Below the pieces are notes generated by a model. It saw nothing but the letters and a program-made list of their open reading frames with translations. It ran no database searches and was not told the origin of the DNA. Positions 18,322 to 27,091 of a stretch of DNA of 64,000 bases are shown here, piece after piece (position 1 is the first letter of the stretch; every line of letters begins with the position of its first letter). The position numbers were made by a program, and so were the translations under genes. Source of the DNA: Flavobacterium zhairuonense. Lineage in GTDB: Bacteria > Bacteroidota > Bacteroidia > Flavobacteriales > Flavobacteriaceae. The stretch is from NCBI RefSeq assembly GCF_004352915.1, contig NZ_SJSY01000061.1:1-64000 (forward strand). The letters are read 5' to 3'.

Positions 18322-19959
18322 TTACATTTTTAAAATCGTTTTGTACTCAGTTTGATTATTTAAAACGCTCACTGCTTTTTTAATTTCTGAATTGTTTTTA
18401 AGATAAAATTGATATAAACCTTCTTGATATTGGTACCTTTTAATAAGCTCTTCTTGAATCAAACCTCTAATTTCTTTTTGATTTTTGTCCAGCAAAGTCG
18501 TTTCGCTTTTTTCTAAAGCGGCTAGTAATTGTTGATATTCTGGTGCAATTGTCTCTTCTATTTTTTCATTTTTGGCTGCAGTCAAAGTGTTTTTAAGAGC
18601 AACTTCGGTTTCAGTATCAAAACTAATTTTATTGGTTTTCAAATATTGTTTGAATGCGGTGTAATCAGCATCAGTCAAAACAGGAATTTTATCTCCAAGA
18701 TTTGGGTTTTTGTAATAATATGTTGTTGCATAATCAAAAATACCATCGTTTTTTAATAAAGCAGTTGTAATCGGGCTCATTTTGGTTTCATCCAATTCAA
18801 TATCTGGTAAAACGCCACCGCCATCATAAACAGTTCTTCCTTTTCTAGTTTTAAAAGCGTTGAAGTTTTTAGCTTCTGTTTTTTGGGCAACACCGTTTTT
18901 GTCTTTATGTGCATAATCTAGAGCCTGAATGCAACGTCCAGATGGAGTGTAATAACGAGAAATGGTAACTTTCAATTGCGTTCCGTAAGTCAAATCGACA
19001 GAACGTTGTACCAATCCTTTTCCGAAACTTCTGCTTCCTAAAATAACCGCGCGATCTAAATCCTGCAAAGCACCAGAAACAATTTCTGAAGCAGAGGCAC
19101 TTCGGCCGTTAACTAAAATTGCCAAAGGAATTTCGGTGTCAACGGGTTCTTTTGTCGTTTTATATGTATTATTGTGTTTTTCGATCCTCGATTTTGTCGT
19201 CACAATGACTTCATTTTTCGGAACAAATAAATTACAGATGTCTATCGCTTCATTTAAAAGTCCGCCTGGATTTCCTCTTAAGTCCAATACAATTTGGGTC
19301 GCCCCGTCGGCTTTTAATTTTTCAAGAGCGTCTTTAACTTCGGCGGCTGCTTTTCTGCTAAAGTGCGAAAGAACGATATAACCTGTTTTATCGTCAATTT
19401 TTCCATAAAATGGAACCGATTTGATATCAACTTCGTCCAAAACTAATTCTGTAGTATTGGTTTTTCCTTGGCGAATGTATTTAATCTGAATTTTGGTGTT
19501 TTTTGTTCCCTTCATCAATTGTGAAGCATCATCTTTATAATCAGCAATCAAAACATCGCCAATCTGAATAATTTCGTCACCTGCTTTTAGTCCGGCTTTG
19601 TCGGCTGGATAACCTTTGTAAGGTTCACGAACAATTAAGCGATCTTTTTTTCTTGCAATCAAAGCACCAATTCCAGTGTATTCACCTGTATTGTTGATTT
19701 TGAAGTTGACAACATCTTGCTCATTGAAGTAAACGGTGTATGGATCCAAACTTCCAAGCATACTTTTAATGGCTTTATCCATCAAATCGCCGGGATTGGT
19801 TTCGTCCACATAATTTGTATTTACTGCTTTGAATAAAGTCGTAAAGATTTCGATTTGTTTAGCAATTTCAAAAAAGTCTTCTTTGAAACTGGTTCCAACA
19901 AATAAAAGCCCTGCCGCAACGGTCGGTATAATGAATCTCTTTTTGAAATATGGATACAT
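18322..19959 (-). CDS. S41 family C-terminal processing protease
   Basis: Periplasmic serine protease of 545 residues (CtpA/Prc group), which cuts proteins near their C-termini. It has one N-terminal hydrophobic segment (about 8-26), a PDZ domain around GYPADKAGLKAGDEI, and the S41 core. The nucleophile lies in VNGRSASASE and the general-base Lys in SFGKGLVQ, with LDLRGNPGG between. A long C-terminal helical part (about 420-545) is typical of the Bacteroidetes version. The tandem OmpA protein follows at 7 bases. Upstream lies rnpA, 102 bases away. Confidence 0.93.
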   Translation of the reverse strand: MYPYFKKRFIIPTVAAGLLFVGTSFKEDFFEIAKQIEIFTTLFKAVNTNYVDETNPGDLMDKAIKSMLGSLDPYTVYFNEQDVVNFKINNTGEYTGIGALIARKKDRLIVREPYKGYPADKAGLKAGDEIIQIGDVLIADYKDDASQLMKGTKNTKIQIKYIRQGKTNTTELVLDEVDIKSVPFYGKIDDKTGYIVLSHFSRKAAAEVKDALEKLKADGATQIVLDLRGNPGGLLNEAIDICNLFVPKNEVIVTTKSRIEKHNNTYKTTKEPVDTEIPLAILVNGRSASASEIVSGALQDLDRAVILGSRSFGKGLVQRSVDLTYGTQLKVTISRYYTPSGRCIQALDYAHKDKNGVAQKTEAKNFNAFKTRKGRTVYDGGGVLPDIELDETKMSPITTALLKNDGIFDYATTYYYKNPNLGDKIPVLTDADYTAFKQYLKTNKISFDTETEVALKNTLTAAKNEKIEETIAPEYQQLLAALEKSETTLLDKNQKEIRGLIQEELIKRYQYQEGLYQFYLKNNSEIKKAVSVLNNQTEYKTILKM

Positions 19960-20061
19960 AATCGTGAATTATCTTAATTATAAAGTACTAAAATAAGAAT
20001 AAATCATCAATTACGATTATTCGGACAGACTAATCTCAATTGGGTATTTCAAACTAATTGA

Positions 20062-20478
20062 TTATAAAGGGTTCTGTGATTCTGGTTTGTTTTCAGAATC
20101 TTCAGTTTTATTAACTTGAAGTAAAAATTTCTCAAACAATTGAATCGTTTTGGTATTGATTTCCTGATACGATAGTTTGTCTTTTGTCTGATAAAAAAAC
20201 ATGATAGAATAAGGCTCGTTTAAATTATCCAAAAGCAAATGTTTGTTTAATCGATAAGTTTCTCTAAGAACTCTTTTGAAATAATTTCGGTCAACGGCTT
20301 TTTTGAAATATTTCTTGGAAACTGAAACGCCAAGTTTTATTTTTTCTTCTGAATTTTCTTCCGCTTGACGGTAAACCAAACGAAGCGGATATTTTGACAC
20401 CGATTTTCCTTCAGAAAACAGTAATCCAATCGTCGTTTTGCTTTTTAAGCGTTCATTTTTAGGGTATGTGAAGTTCAT
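20062..20478 (-). CDS. rnpA: Ribonuclease P protein component
   Basis: Small basic protein of 138 residues that helps the RNase P RNA trim the 5' leader of precursor tRNAs. It shows the N-terminal KNERLKSKTTIGLLFSEGKS, the LGVSVSKKYFKKAVDRN strand and the signature RNYFKRVLRETYR. The C-terminal ~20 residues (KTEDSENKPESQNPL) are an acidic tail beyond the usual fold. A -7 box (TACCTTTG on this strand, 20510-20517) lies upstream. rpmH, the common neighbour of rnpA, is not adjacent. Confidence 0.95.
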   Translation of the reverse strand: MNFTYPKNERLKSKTTIGLLFSEGKSVSKYPLRLVYRQAEENSEEKIKLGVSVSKKYFKKAVDRNYFKRVLRETYRLNKHLLLDNLNEPYSIMFFYQTKDKLSYQEINTKTIQLFEKFLLQVNKTEDSENKPESQNPL

Positions 20479-20509
20479 TTAGCTCAGAAAAAATTTGCAA
20501 ATTCTGAGG

Positions 20510-20517
20510 CAAAGGTA
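20510..20517 (-). promoter_or_regulatory. -7 element of rnpA with a hairpin in the leader
   Basis: On the minus strand TACCTTTG fits TAnnTTTG. The leader between it and the start contains a 7-bp inverted repeat, CTCAGAA (20483-20489) with TTCTGAG (20502-20508). Confidence 0.45.
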
Positions 20518-20577
20518 CAATTAAACAAGAAAAACAGTTATTGTTTTCAATTTTTATAAGGCTAAAAATATATTTAC

Positions 20578-20585
20578 TACTTTTG
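20578..20585 (+). promoter_or_regulatory. -7 element of plsC
   Basis: TACTTTTG lies 18 bases before ATG 20604. The alternative TTG start at 20541 lies upstream of this box and so is unlikely. Confidence 0.5.
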
Positions 20586-20603
20586 GCAATTAATTTTTCA
20601 GGC

Positions 20604-21344
20604 ATGCAAAAGATAATTTCGTACCCAATATCTGTTATTTACTACTTATGTTTTGGATTGTGTTTGGTGGTTTTTCATCCAATACAATGGATTTGCTTAA
20701 ATGTTTTTGGATATCAAGCCCACAAAAAAAGTGTGGATTATTTGAACTTTTTCCTTTTAAGATGCACAAATCTTGTTGGAACAACGTATAAAGTTACAGG
20801 AGTAGAGGATATTCCGACTGGAGTTCCAATTATTTTTGTTGCCAATCATCAAAGCATGTACGATATCGTTACAATGATTTGGTACTTTAGACGTTTTCAT
20901 TGTAAATTTGTAAGTAAGAAAGAGTTAGGAAGCGGAATCCCAAGTGTTTCTTTCAATTTGAAATACGGAGGATCAGTGCTTATTGACCGAAAAGACCCTA
21001 AACAAGCAATTCCCGTAATTAAAGGCTTGTCTGAATATATCGAAAAAAATACCAGATCTGCTGTGATTTTTCCAGAAGGAACACGCAGTAAAACAGGAAA
21101 ACCTAAAGAATTTGCGCAAAGCGGTTTAAAAATTTTATGCAAATATGCGCCATCTGCGTATGTTGTACCGGTTAGCATCAACAATTCTTGGAAAATGGTT
21201 CGTTATGGAATGTTTCCTGTTGGTTTAGGAAATCATTTGACTTTTACCGCACACAAAGCAATGGCTGTAAAAGATTATGATTTTGCAGAATTGATGGCTT
21301 TAACAGAAAAAGCTGTAGTAGAAGGAGTAAACGAGTATAAATAG
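20604..21344 (+). CDS. plsC: 1-acyl-sn-glycerol-3-phosphate acyltransferase
   Basis: Inner-membrane enzyme of 246 residues that adds the second acyl chain to lysophosphatidic acid. An N-terminal hydrophobic segment (about 6-28) precedes the acyltransferase domain, with the catalytic NHQSMYD (H-x4-D), the Arg/Lys-rich KFVSKKELG stretch, and the substrate-binding FPEGTRSKTGKP. The start at ATG 20604 is set by the promoter box just upstream. The acyl-ACP desaturase gene follows 54 bases later on the same strand, which links phospholipid assembly with fatty acid desaturation. Confidence 0.92.
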   Translation: MQKIISYPISVIYYLCFGLCLVVFHPIQWICLNVFGYQAHKKSVDYLNFFLLRCTNLVGTTYKVTGVEDIPTGVPIIFVANHQSMYDIVTMIWYFRRFHCKFVSKKELGSGIPSVSFNLKYGGSVLIDRKDPKQAIPVIKGLSEYIEKNTRSAVIFPEGTRSKTGKPKEFAQSGLKILCKYAPSAYVVPVSINNSWKMVRYGMFPVGLGNHLTFTAHKAMAVKDYDFAELMALTEKAVVEGVNEYK

Positions 21345-21398
21345 ATTTTTGTTTTCAGCGAAAATGCTGAAACTTAAATCCCAAATCAAAAATAAGTA

Positions 21399-22391
21399 AT
21401 GTCTATAAAAAACATTAGATTAGAAGTAATGCAGTTTTTGGAAAAAAACGTGGATAGCTTCGTTGAACAGTATTTAATTCCAGTGGAAAAAATTTGGCAG
21501 CCGTCAGACTTTTTGCCTAATTCTGAAGGAGAAAATTTCTTTGAGGAGGTAAAAGAGTTGCGTGAAATTGCAAAAGAACTTCCATACGATTTTTGGGTTA
21601 CGCTTGTTGGTGACACGATCACTGAAGAAGCTTTGCCTACATATGAATCTTGGTTAATGGATGTAGAAGGTGTAGATCAGGTAGAAAACGGTGGAAACGG
21701 TTGGTCGAAATGGATCAGACAGTGGACTGGAGAAGAAAACCGCCACGGAGATCTTCTAAATAAATACTTGTATTTGTCTGGCCGTGTGAACATGCGTGAA
21801 ATCGAAATGACAACACAGCATTTGATCAACGACGGTTTTGATATTGGAACTGGAACTGATCCATACAAAAACTTTGTATATACTAGTTTCCAGGAATTAG
21901 CAACTTATGTTTCGCACAATAGAGTTTCGCAAATTGCAAAGAAATTTGGAGATAACAAGTTGTCTAAAATGTGTAAAATGATTGCAGGAGACGAAATGCG
22001 TCACCACCATGCATACAGCGAATTCGTAACGAGAATTTTTCAAGTGGATCCAAGCGAAATGATGTTGGCTTTTCAATACATGATGAAGCAGAAAATTGTT
22101 ATGCCAGCTCACTTTTTAAGAGAATCAGGTCAAAAAATCAGTTCTGCTTTTGAGCAATTTTCAGATTCAGCACAACGTATCGGAGTTTATACGGCTAATG
22201 ATTATGTTGATATCATGCAGAAATTGATGAACAAATGGGAAATTGATAAAATTTCGAATTTAACTGACGAAGCTGAAAAAGCTCGTGATTATTTAATGAA
22301 ATTGCCAGCGCGTATGGCTAGAATTTCTGAAAGATTAGTGATTCCTGCAGAGTCTCATATTTTTAAATGGGTTGAGCCTGCAAGATTATAA
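21399..22391 (+). CDS. Acyl-ACP desaturase (soluble, di-iron)
   Basis: Soluble fatty-acyl-ACP desaturase of 330 residues (stearoyl-ACP desaturase family, PF03405). These enzymes place a cis double bond with O2 and ferredoxin. The di-iron ligands are visible as EENRHG and DEMRHH, the two E-x-x-H motifs, with an upstream Glu near TEEALPTYE. There are no membrane segments. A terminator follows (22463-22509). Its position behind plsC suggests control of membrane lipid unsaturation; the chain length and double-bond position cannot be read from the sequence. Confidence 0.93.
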   Translation: MSIKNIRLEVMQFLEKNVDSFVEQYLIPVEKIWQPSDFLPNSEGENFFEEVKELREIAKELPYDFWVTLVGDTITEEALPTYESWLMDVEGVDQVENGGNGWSKWIRQWTGEENRHGDLLNKYLYLSGRVNMREIEMTTQHLINDGFDIGTGTDPYKNFVYTSFQELATYVSHNRVSQIAKKFGDNKLSKMCKMIAGDEMRHHHAYSEFVTRIFQVDPSEMMLAFQYMMKQKIVMPAHFLRESGQKISSAFEQFSDSAQRIGVYTANDYVDIMQKLMNKWEIDKISNLTDEAEKARDYLMKLPARMARISERLVIPAESHIFKWVEPARL

Positions 22392-22424
22392 TTTTTGAAA
22401 ATTATAGCTTGAAATTTTGAATAC

Positions 22425-22437
22425 GCAACAAAGTTGC
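22425..22437. repeat. GCAAC-N3-GTTGC palindrome after the desaturase gene
   Basis: GCAACAAAGTTGC is the second stray copy of the 5-3-5 palindrome found in the merC operator. It sits 34 bases after the desaturase stop, with no promoter element next to it. Confidence 0.45.
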
Positions 22438-22462
22438 AATTTTAAGTAAAGAAATATTTTTA

Positions 22463-22509
22463 TGTTGATTGTCATGGCTTTAACAGCTTTTTGGCAATCA
22501 ACATTTTTT
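22463..22509 (+). terminator. Rho-independent terminator
   Basis: TGTTGATTG (22463-22471) pairs perfectly with CAATCAACA (22495-22503) over a 23-base loop, followed by TTTTTTAT. It ends the plsC-desaturase transcript. Confidence 0.75.
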
Positions 22510-22531
22510 ATAAAAGCAACTGTTTATCTGC

Positions 22532-22539
22532 TAAATTTG
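22532..22539 (+). promoter_or_regulatory. -7 element of the HD hydrolase gene
   Basis: TAAATTTG lies 60 bases before the HD gene start. No clear -33 TTG. Confidence 0.4.
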
Positions 22540-22598
22540 TTTAATCTCCAAAGTCTGTGTGTTAATTAAATTACTCACAAAATGTATAAAATTCTACT

Positions 22599-23252
22599 AT
22601 GAATACTTCTGAATTAATCAACAAAACGATCACTTTTGTAAAAGAAAAACTTAATGATGCCGAAGGCGGTCATGATTGGTTTCATATTGAACGTGTTTAT
22701 AAAAATGCGCTTTTGATTGCAAAAGATACCAATTGCAATCTTGAAATTGTGCAATTAGGAGCCTTGCTTCATGATATTGCCGACAGCAAGTTTCATAATG
22801 GAGATGAAAGTATCGGGCCAAAAACAGCACGAACGTTTTTAGAGGCCGAAAACGTTTCAGAAGACACTATCCAGCATGTAGTCGATATCATTGAAAATAT
22901 CTCTTATAAAGGCGGAAATTTCGAAAAGAAATTCTCATCTGTCGAATTGGATATTGTACAAGACGCGGATCGTCTGGATGCGATTGGTGCAATTGGCGTT
23001 GCAAGAGCATTTAATTATGGCGGATTTAAAAACAGAGCCTTGTATGATCCAGAAATTGCTCCTGTTACAAACATGACGAAAGAAGAATACAAAAAGAACA
23101 ACGCACCAACGATAAATCATTTCTACGAAAAGCTTTTGCTTTTAAAAGACAAAATGAATACTGAAAGAGGAAAACAAATTGCTTCTGAAAGGCATCATTT
23201 TATGGAACAGTTTCTTGCTCAGTTTTATGCAGAATGGGAAGGAGTGAAGTAA
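22599..23252 (+). CDS. HD-domain hydrolase
   Basis: Cytoplasmic phosphohydrolase of 217 residues in the HD superfamily, YedJ-like subgroup. The metal ligands appear as GGHDWFHIERV (first His), LLHDIADSKFH (the HD pair, about residues 56-57), and QDADRLDAIGAIGVARAF (last Asp). The family probably hydrolyses nucleotides or other phosphoesters with divalent metal; the substrate is unknown. It stands alone between its own promoter and a convergent hydrolase gene. Confidence 0.9.
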   Translation: MNTSELINKTITFVKEKLNDAEGGHDWFHIERVYKNALLIAKDTNCNLEIVQLGALLHDIADSKFHNGDESIGPKTARTFLEAENVSEDTIQHVVDIIENISYKGGNFEKKFSSVELDIVQDADRLDAIGAIGVARAFNYGGFKNRALYDPEIAPVTNMTKEEYKKNNAPTINHFYEKLLLLKDKMNTERGKQIASERHHFMEQFLAQFYAEWEGVK

Positions 23253-23338
23253 GGTTTGCAGTCGCAGTCTCAGTTTTCAGTTTCAGCAAAATCTAAGATT
23301 CAGTCTTGATTCTTGATTCTTTAGTCTTTTTTCAATTC

Positions 23339-24265
23339 TCATTTAACTTTGTGAACAAATTTTTCAATCGTGTTTTTAAACTCTTTATTCTGTTCATAAT
23401 ACAAAATATGTCCGCCATTAATAATCTTAATTTCCTGGTTTGGAAATTTAAAGAGGCGATAATGATTCGGGCCAATGTTATTGTCTTTAGTTCCAGAGAT
23501 TATAAGCGTTGGCACTTTTATTGAAGCTGTTTCTTTTGTGAAATCACTAAAATATAATGGTCCGCTTAGCGCATATTGCGCAAAAGATGAATTTCTTTTT
23601 TCGCTATTATCGATGCTGTCTAATTTTTCGACAATAGTTCTGTCGTCAGAGAGCATTTTATAATCTAAATCAGTTTTTTTGATTTTTGTTTTGGCTTCAA
23701 AGAAGGTTTTTAATATCGAATCCTTATTTTTTACTGAAAAATCTTCTCCAAGAATTTTGCTCATAAAAGCAATTTGATTTAGAAGTGAATCATTAATGTC
23801 AAGTGTGGCATTCAATAGAATTAGACCTTTTACATGCTGAGGATATTTCTCGGCATATTTTGTAGCCAGAATTCCTCCGAATGAATGACCAATTATAAAT
23901 ATTTTTGAGGTTTTAAGATGCGCGCGAATCTCTTCAATATCATTAATCATTCTGTCCATGCTGTAATTGTTGTCAGATGGAGATCCTGATCGACCGCATC
24001 CTCTTTGGTCGTAATAACACATTTTTAGTTTGTCTTCTAGGACATTTCCGCCAAATTCTTCAAATGATTTGCTCCAAGCGCCAGGTCCGCCATGTACAAA
24101 AATGCAAATTTCGCCTTTACCTGAAACTTTCAAAAACAGCGGAACTCCATCTGAAGTTATGAAAGTATTATTGGATTCTTGCTTTACATCAGTTTTCGTT
24201 TGACTGATTGCTTTATGTAGAAAAAGCAGCATAATTAAAAACAGAAAAGGGATTTTTGATTTCAT
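23339..24265 (-). CDS. Exported alpha/beta hydrolase (proline iminopeptidase-like)
   Basis: Secreted alpha/beta hydrolase of 308 residues with signal peptide (MKSKIPFLFLIMLLFLHKAISQ). The oxyanion motif is HGGPGAWSKS, followed by YYDQRGCGRSG, as in prolyl aminopeptidases. The nucleophile elbow is GHSFGG, the acid lies near SGTKDNNIGP and the last His in NGGHILYYEQN. The substrate cannot be fixed; peptide or ester hydrolysis is likely. It lies downstream of the feo terminator, so it is transcribed separately. Confidence 0.88.
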   Translation of the reverse strand: MKSKIPFLFLIMLLFLHKAISQTKTDVKQESNNTFITSDGVPLFLKVSGKGEICIFVHGGPGAWSKSFEEFGGNVLEDKLKMCYYDQRGCGRSGSPSDNNYSMDRMINDIEEIRAHLKTSKIFIIGHSFGGILATKYAEKYPQHVKGLILLNATLDINDSLLNQIAFMSKILGEDFSVKNKDSILKTFFEAKTKIKKTDLDYKMLSDDRTIVEKLDSIDNSEKRNSSFAQYALSGPLYFSDFTKETASIKVPTLIISGTKDNNIGPNHYRLFKFPNQEIKIINGGHILYYEQNKEFKNTIEKFVHKVK

Positions 24266-24360
24266 TTGACATGTTTTAAAAACATAAATGTAATTAAAAC
24301 TGGCAAAGAAAAAACTAATGATTATTTTTCATTACAAAGTAAATTTTCAAAAAAGAACAT

Positions 24361-24396
24361 AAAAAAACAGCTTCAAGATCCCCTTGAAGCTGTTTT
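24361..24396 (-). terminator. Terminator of the feo operon
   Basis: A 14-bp perfect stem (24364-24377 with 24383-24396, core ACAGCTTCAAG) has a 5-base loop and a T-run on the minus strand. It starts one base beyond the stop of the small gene at 24397, which supports that gene as the last of the operon. Confidence 0.85.
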
Positions 24397-24507
24397 TTAT
24401 TTTATAAGACTCATTATGGCAAACGCGCATAAAAAACCTAGTGAAAACCATAATAATCTGGCAACTCTATTGTCTCTTATAATTTCTTCTCTTTCATATT
24501 TTGTCAT
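24397..24507 (-). CDS. Small predicted membrane protein at the end of the feo operon (36 residues)
   Basis: Reading the minus strand from ATG at 24507 gives MTKYEREEIIRDN, then VARLLWFSLGFLCAFAIMSLIK and a stop. The charged N-terminus and one hydrophobic helix (about residues 15-34) suggest a single-pass inner-membrane protein. It lies after feoB and the Cys-rich small gene on the same strand. A perfect terminator follows its stop directly. The frame stays open 16 codons further upstream, but without an ATG. I know of no function. A competing plus-strand ORF (24266-24580) crosses the terminator hairpin and is less likely. Confidence 0.55.
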   Translation of the reverse strand: MTKYEREEIIRDNRVARLLWFSLGFLCAFAIMSLIK

Positions 24508-24598
24508 TTTCGCTGGATTTAATTCGATAAAATTATCTGAAAACAGCGATTGTTATAGTCTTTGGAAGTTTTTAAAATAACAAAAAAAGACTTTTTAT

Positions 24599-24721
24599 TT
24601 AACTGCAGCCACAGTTTCCATCACCACAATCCTTTTTCTTTTTAGATTTCCAAAAGAATTTTTTGATCAAAAATGCAACGGCAAATCCTAGTATAGCAAA
24701 AGCGATAATTTCCTGAACCAT
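24599..24721 (-). CDS. FeoB-associated Cys-rich membrane protein
   Basis: Protein of 40 residues read on the minus strand: MVQEIIAFAILGFAVAFLIKK as a membrane helix, then FFWKSKKKKDCGDGNCGCS. The Cys-rich tail (C-x4-C-x-C) and the position 6 bases after feoB match the FeoB-associated Cys-rich (FeoC-substitute, PF12669-like) proteins found in many anaerobic and Bacteroidetes feo operons. It may help FeoB handle ferrous iron or sense iron or redox; this is inferred from family context. Confidence 0.85.
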   Translation of the reverse strand: MVQEIIAFAILGFAVAFLIKKFFWKSKKKKDCGDGNCGCS

Positions 24722-24727
24722 GATTTT

Positions 24728-26827
24728 TTATTTTAAGAATTGATAAGCAATTAATGCTGATAGATAAGCAAGCGAGCTCATGAATACAAGTTGCATTGCC
24801 GGCCATTTCCAAGAATTGGTTTCTTTTTTTGTAATTGCTAATGTGCTGGCACACTGCATTGCAAAAGCGTAAAAAAGCAATAATGAAACGCCAGTCGCAA
24901 AGTTAAATACTTTTTGTCCCGTCTCAGGCCGAATTTCTGCCTGCATTTTGCTTTTTATTGTCGATTCATTATCCGTATCGCCAACACTATAAATAGTTGC
25001 AAGTGTTCCAACAAAAACTTCACGTGCTGCAAACGAACTGATTAAGGCAATTCCGATTTTCCAGTCGTAACCTAATGGCTCGATTACTGGTTCAATAGCT
25101 CTTCCCATTAATCCGATATAGGAGTTTTCTAATTTTTGAGAGGCTACTTCATTTTCAAATTGAATTTCTGTTAATGTTTTGTCGGCAAATCTTTCTTTAA
25201 CGATAGTTTCGGCTTCGTTGAAATCTTTTCCTGGACCGTATGAAGCTAGAAACCACAAGATGACAGATATTGCCAAGATGATTTTACCAGCTCCAACAAT
25301 AAAAGCTTTGGTCTTTTCTACAACATTGATCCCAACATTTTTGAAAAGTGGCATCTTGTAACTTGGCATTTCGACTACGAAATAAGTTTTGGAATCAAAT
25401 TTCAAAACTTTATTTAAAATATAAGCTGATAAAATAGCGGTTCCAAATCCTAAAATATAAAGGCACATCAATGTTAATCCTTGAAGATTCAGAATTCCAA
25501 AAACTCGTGTACTCGGAATAACCAATGAAATGATAATGGCATAAACTGGTAATCTCGCCGAACAAGTCGTCAGTGGTGTTACCAAGATCGTAATAAGGCG
25601 TTCTTTCCAGTTTTCAATATTTCGAGTCGCCATAATTGCCGGAATAGCACAAGCAGTTCCCGAAATTAAAGGCACAACGCTTTTTCCCGAAAGACCAAAT
25701 TTACGCATGATTTTATCCATCAGAAAAACAACTCGGCTCATATAACCGCTTTCTTCCAAGATGGAAATAAAGAGAAATAGAAAGGCAATTTGCGGAATGA
25801 AAATGATAACGCCACCAATTCCCGGAATAATTCCCTGCGAAAGCAAATCTGTCAAAATGCCGCTTGGCAATTCTTGTGCAGTCCAAGCGCTTAGCGATGC
25901 AAATGTGCTATCGATAAAATCCATTGGAATGGTTGACCAGCTGAAAATGGATTGGAAAATCAAAAATAATATTGCAAAGAAAATAACGTAACCCCAAACT
26001 TTATGCGTCAATATACGATCTAGTTTTGCACGAATGTCTTTCGCCATTGTGGTGTCAACGTTTAAACCTTCTTTTAAAACATCATTTATAAACTGATAAC
26101 GTTTAATGGTTTCTTTTTGCTGCAAGCGTTTTAATTCGGAATGCGATTTTGTAAAAGTGCTTCTTATTTCATTTCGATCCAAATTTGAAAAATTTACGTC
26201 TTGCGTAATCACAAGCCATAATTTATACAAAAGTTGATTCGGAAAAGCATGCTGTAGTTTTTTGAAATATTCTTCGTCAATTACTGAAGCGTTTAGACAA
26301 GGTTCGTGCGGAATTGTTTTATAAGAAACAATCAATTCTTTTAATTCTTCAATTCCTAATCCTTTTCTTGAACTGACTAACGCAATTTTAGTTTTTAGCT
26401 TTTCTTCCAAAAGTGGAATATCAAGCGAGATGCCTTTACGCTCCATACGATCAGACATGTTAATGACTAAAATCGTCGGAATTTGGAGATCTTTTATTTG
26501 CGTGTAAATCAGTAAATTTCTTTTCAGATTTTCAACATCAGTTACTACAACTGCGACATCTGGATATAATTTGTCGTTTTTGTTGAGCAAAAGTTCGATT
26601 ACAACACTTTCATCCATTGAGCTTGCGTTCAAACTGTACGTTCCTGGCAAGTCCAGAATATTAGCTTTGATATTATGGGGAAGTTTGCAAAACCCTATTT
26701 TTTTCTCCACTGTAATTCCGGGATAATTTCCAACCTGTTGATTTAAGCCTGTAAGCTGATTAAAAACGGAAGTCTTTCCTGTATTTGGATTCCCAATAAG
26801 GGCAACATTGATATTCTGAACACTCAT
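24728..26827 (-). CDS. feoB: Ferrous iron transporter FeoB
   Basis: Inner-membrane Fe(II) transporter of 699 residues. The N-terminal G domain has GNPNTGKTS (11-19), LDLPGTYSLN and the NMSD guanine-specificity motif, followed by a helical GDI-like domain (about 175-260). The membrane part has the two Gate motifs (GYMSRVVFLMD and MPSYKMPLF with nearby conserved Cys in SGTACAIPAI and TCSARLPVYA). Its start shares one base with the feoA stop (TAATG), so translation is coupled. Small FeoB-associated genes follow. Confidence 0.97.
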   Translation of the reverse strand: MSVQNINVALIGNPNTGKTSVFNQLTGLNQQVGNYPGITVEKKIGFCKLPHNIKANILDLPGTYSLNASSMDESVVIELLLNKNDKLYPDVAVVVTDVENLKRNLLIYTQIKDLQIPTILVINMSDRMERKGISLDIPLLEEKLKTKIALVSSRKGLGIEELKELIVSYKTIPHEPCLNASVIDEEYFKKLQHAFPNQLLYKLWLVITQDVNFSNLDRNEIRSTFTKSHSELKRLQQKETIKRYQFINDVLKEGLNVDTTMAKDIRAKLDRILTHKVWGYVIFFAILFLIFQSIFSWSTIPMDFIDSTFASLSAWTAQELPSGILTDLLSQGIIPGIGGVIIFIPQIAFLFLFISILEESGYMSRVVFLMDKIMRKFGLSGKSVVPLISGTACAIPAIMATRNIENWKERLITILVTPLTTCSARLPVYAIIISLVIPSTRVFGILNLQGLTLMCLYILGFGTAILSAYILNKVLKFDSKTYFVVEMPSYKMPLFKNVGINVVEKTKAFIVGAGKIILAISVILWFLASYGPGKDFNEAETIVKERFADKTLTEIQFENEVASQKLENSYIGLMGRAIEPVIEPLGYDWKIGIALISSFAAREVFVGTLATIYSVGDTDNESTIKSKMQAEIRPETGQKVFNFATGVSLLLFYAFAMQCASTLAITKKETNSWKWPAMQLVFMSSLAYLSALIAYQFLK

Positions 26828-27066
26828 TACAAATTGTTTTTGATAAGTTCAACTTCAATTTCACGAGCAGTTTCAATGCGAATCGCGACATGCGAACCGT
26901 TTATGTCTAAATAAAGAGGATCCCCAAAAGGTGCAATTTGAATTAATTCGACCAAGCTGCCCGGCAAACAACCCATTTCTAATAATTTTAGAGGAACAAG
27001 ATCGATATCAAAATCTTTGATAATGGCTTTTTCGCCTTTTTTCAGAGTGTGAATTGTATTTTGCAA
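26827..27066 (-). CDS. feoA: FeoA iron transport accessory protein
   Basis: SH3-like FeoA protein of 79 residues (LKKGEKAIIKDF, LLEMGCLPGSLVELIQIAPFGDPLY, then RIETAREIEVEL). FeoA proteins are thought to bind the FeoB cytoplasmic domain and support transport. It is the first gene of the feo operon, with a good promoter 26 bases upstream. Confidence 0.95.
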   Translation of the reverse strand: MQNTIHTLKKGEKAIIKDFDIDLVPLKLLEMGCLPGSLVELIQIAPFGDPLYLDINGSHVAIRIETAREIEVELIKNNL

Positions 27067-27091
27067 GCTTATTTAGATTGAATTTAGATTG

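Noticed and set aside
21352-21374. Hairpin TTTCAGC/GCTGAAA between plsC and the desaturase gene as a terminator
   Set aside because: It lacks a T-run, and the two genes are close and functionally related, so read-through is more likely.
24266-24580. Plus-strand ORF of 104 codons between the hydrolase gene and the feo operon
   Set aside because: It runs through the feo terminator hairpin and lies opposite the more convincing 36-residue minus-strand gene; its sequence is low in protein-like features.
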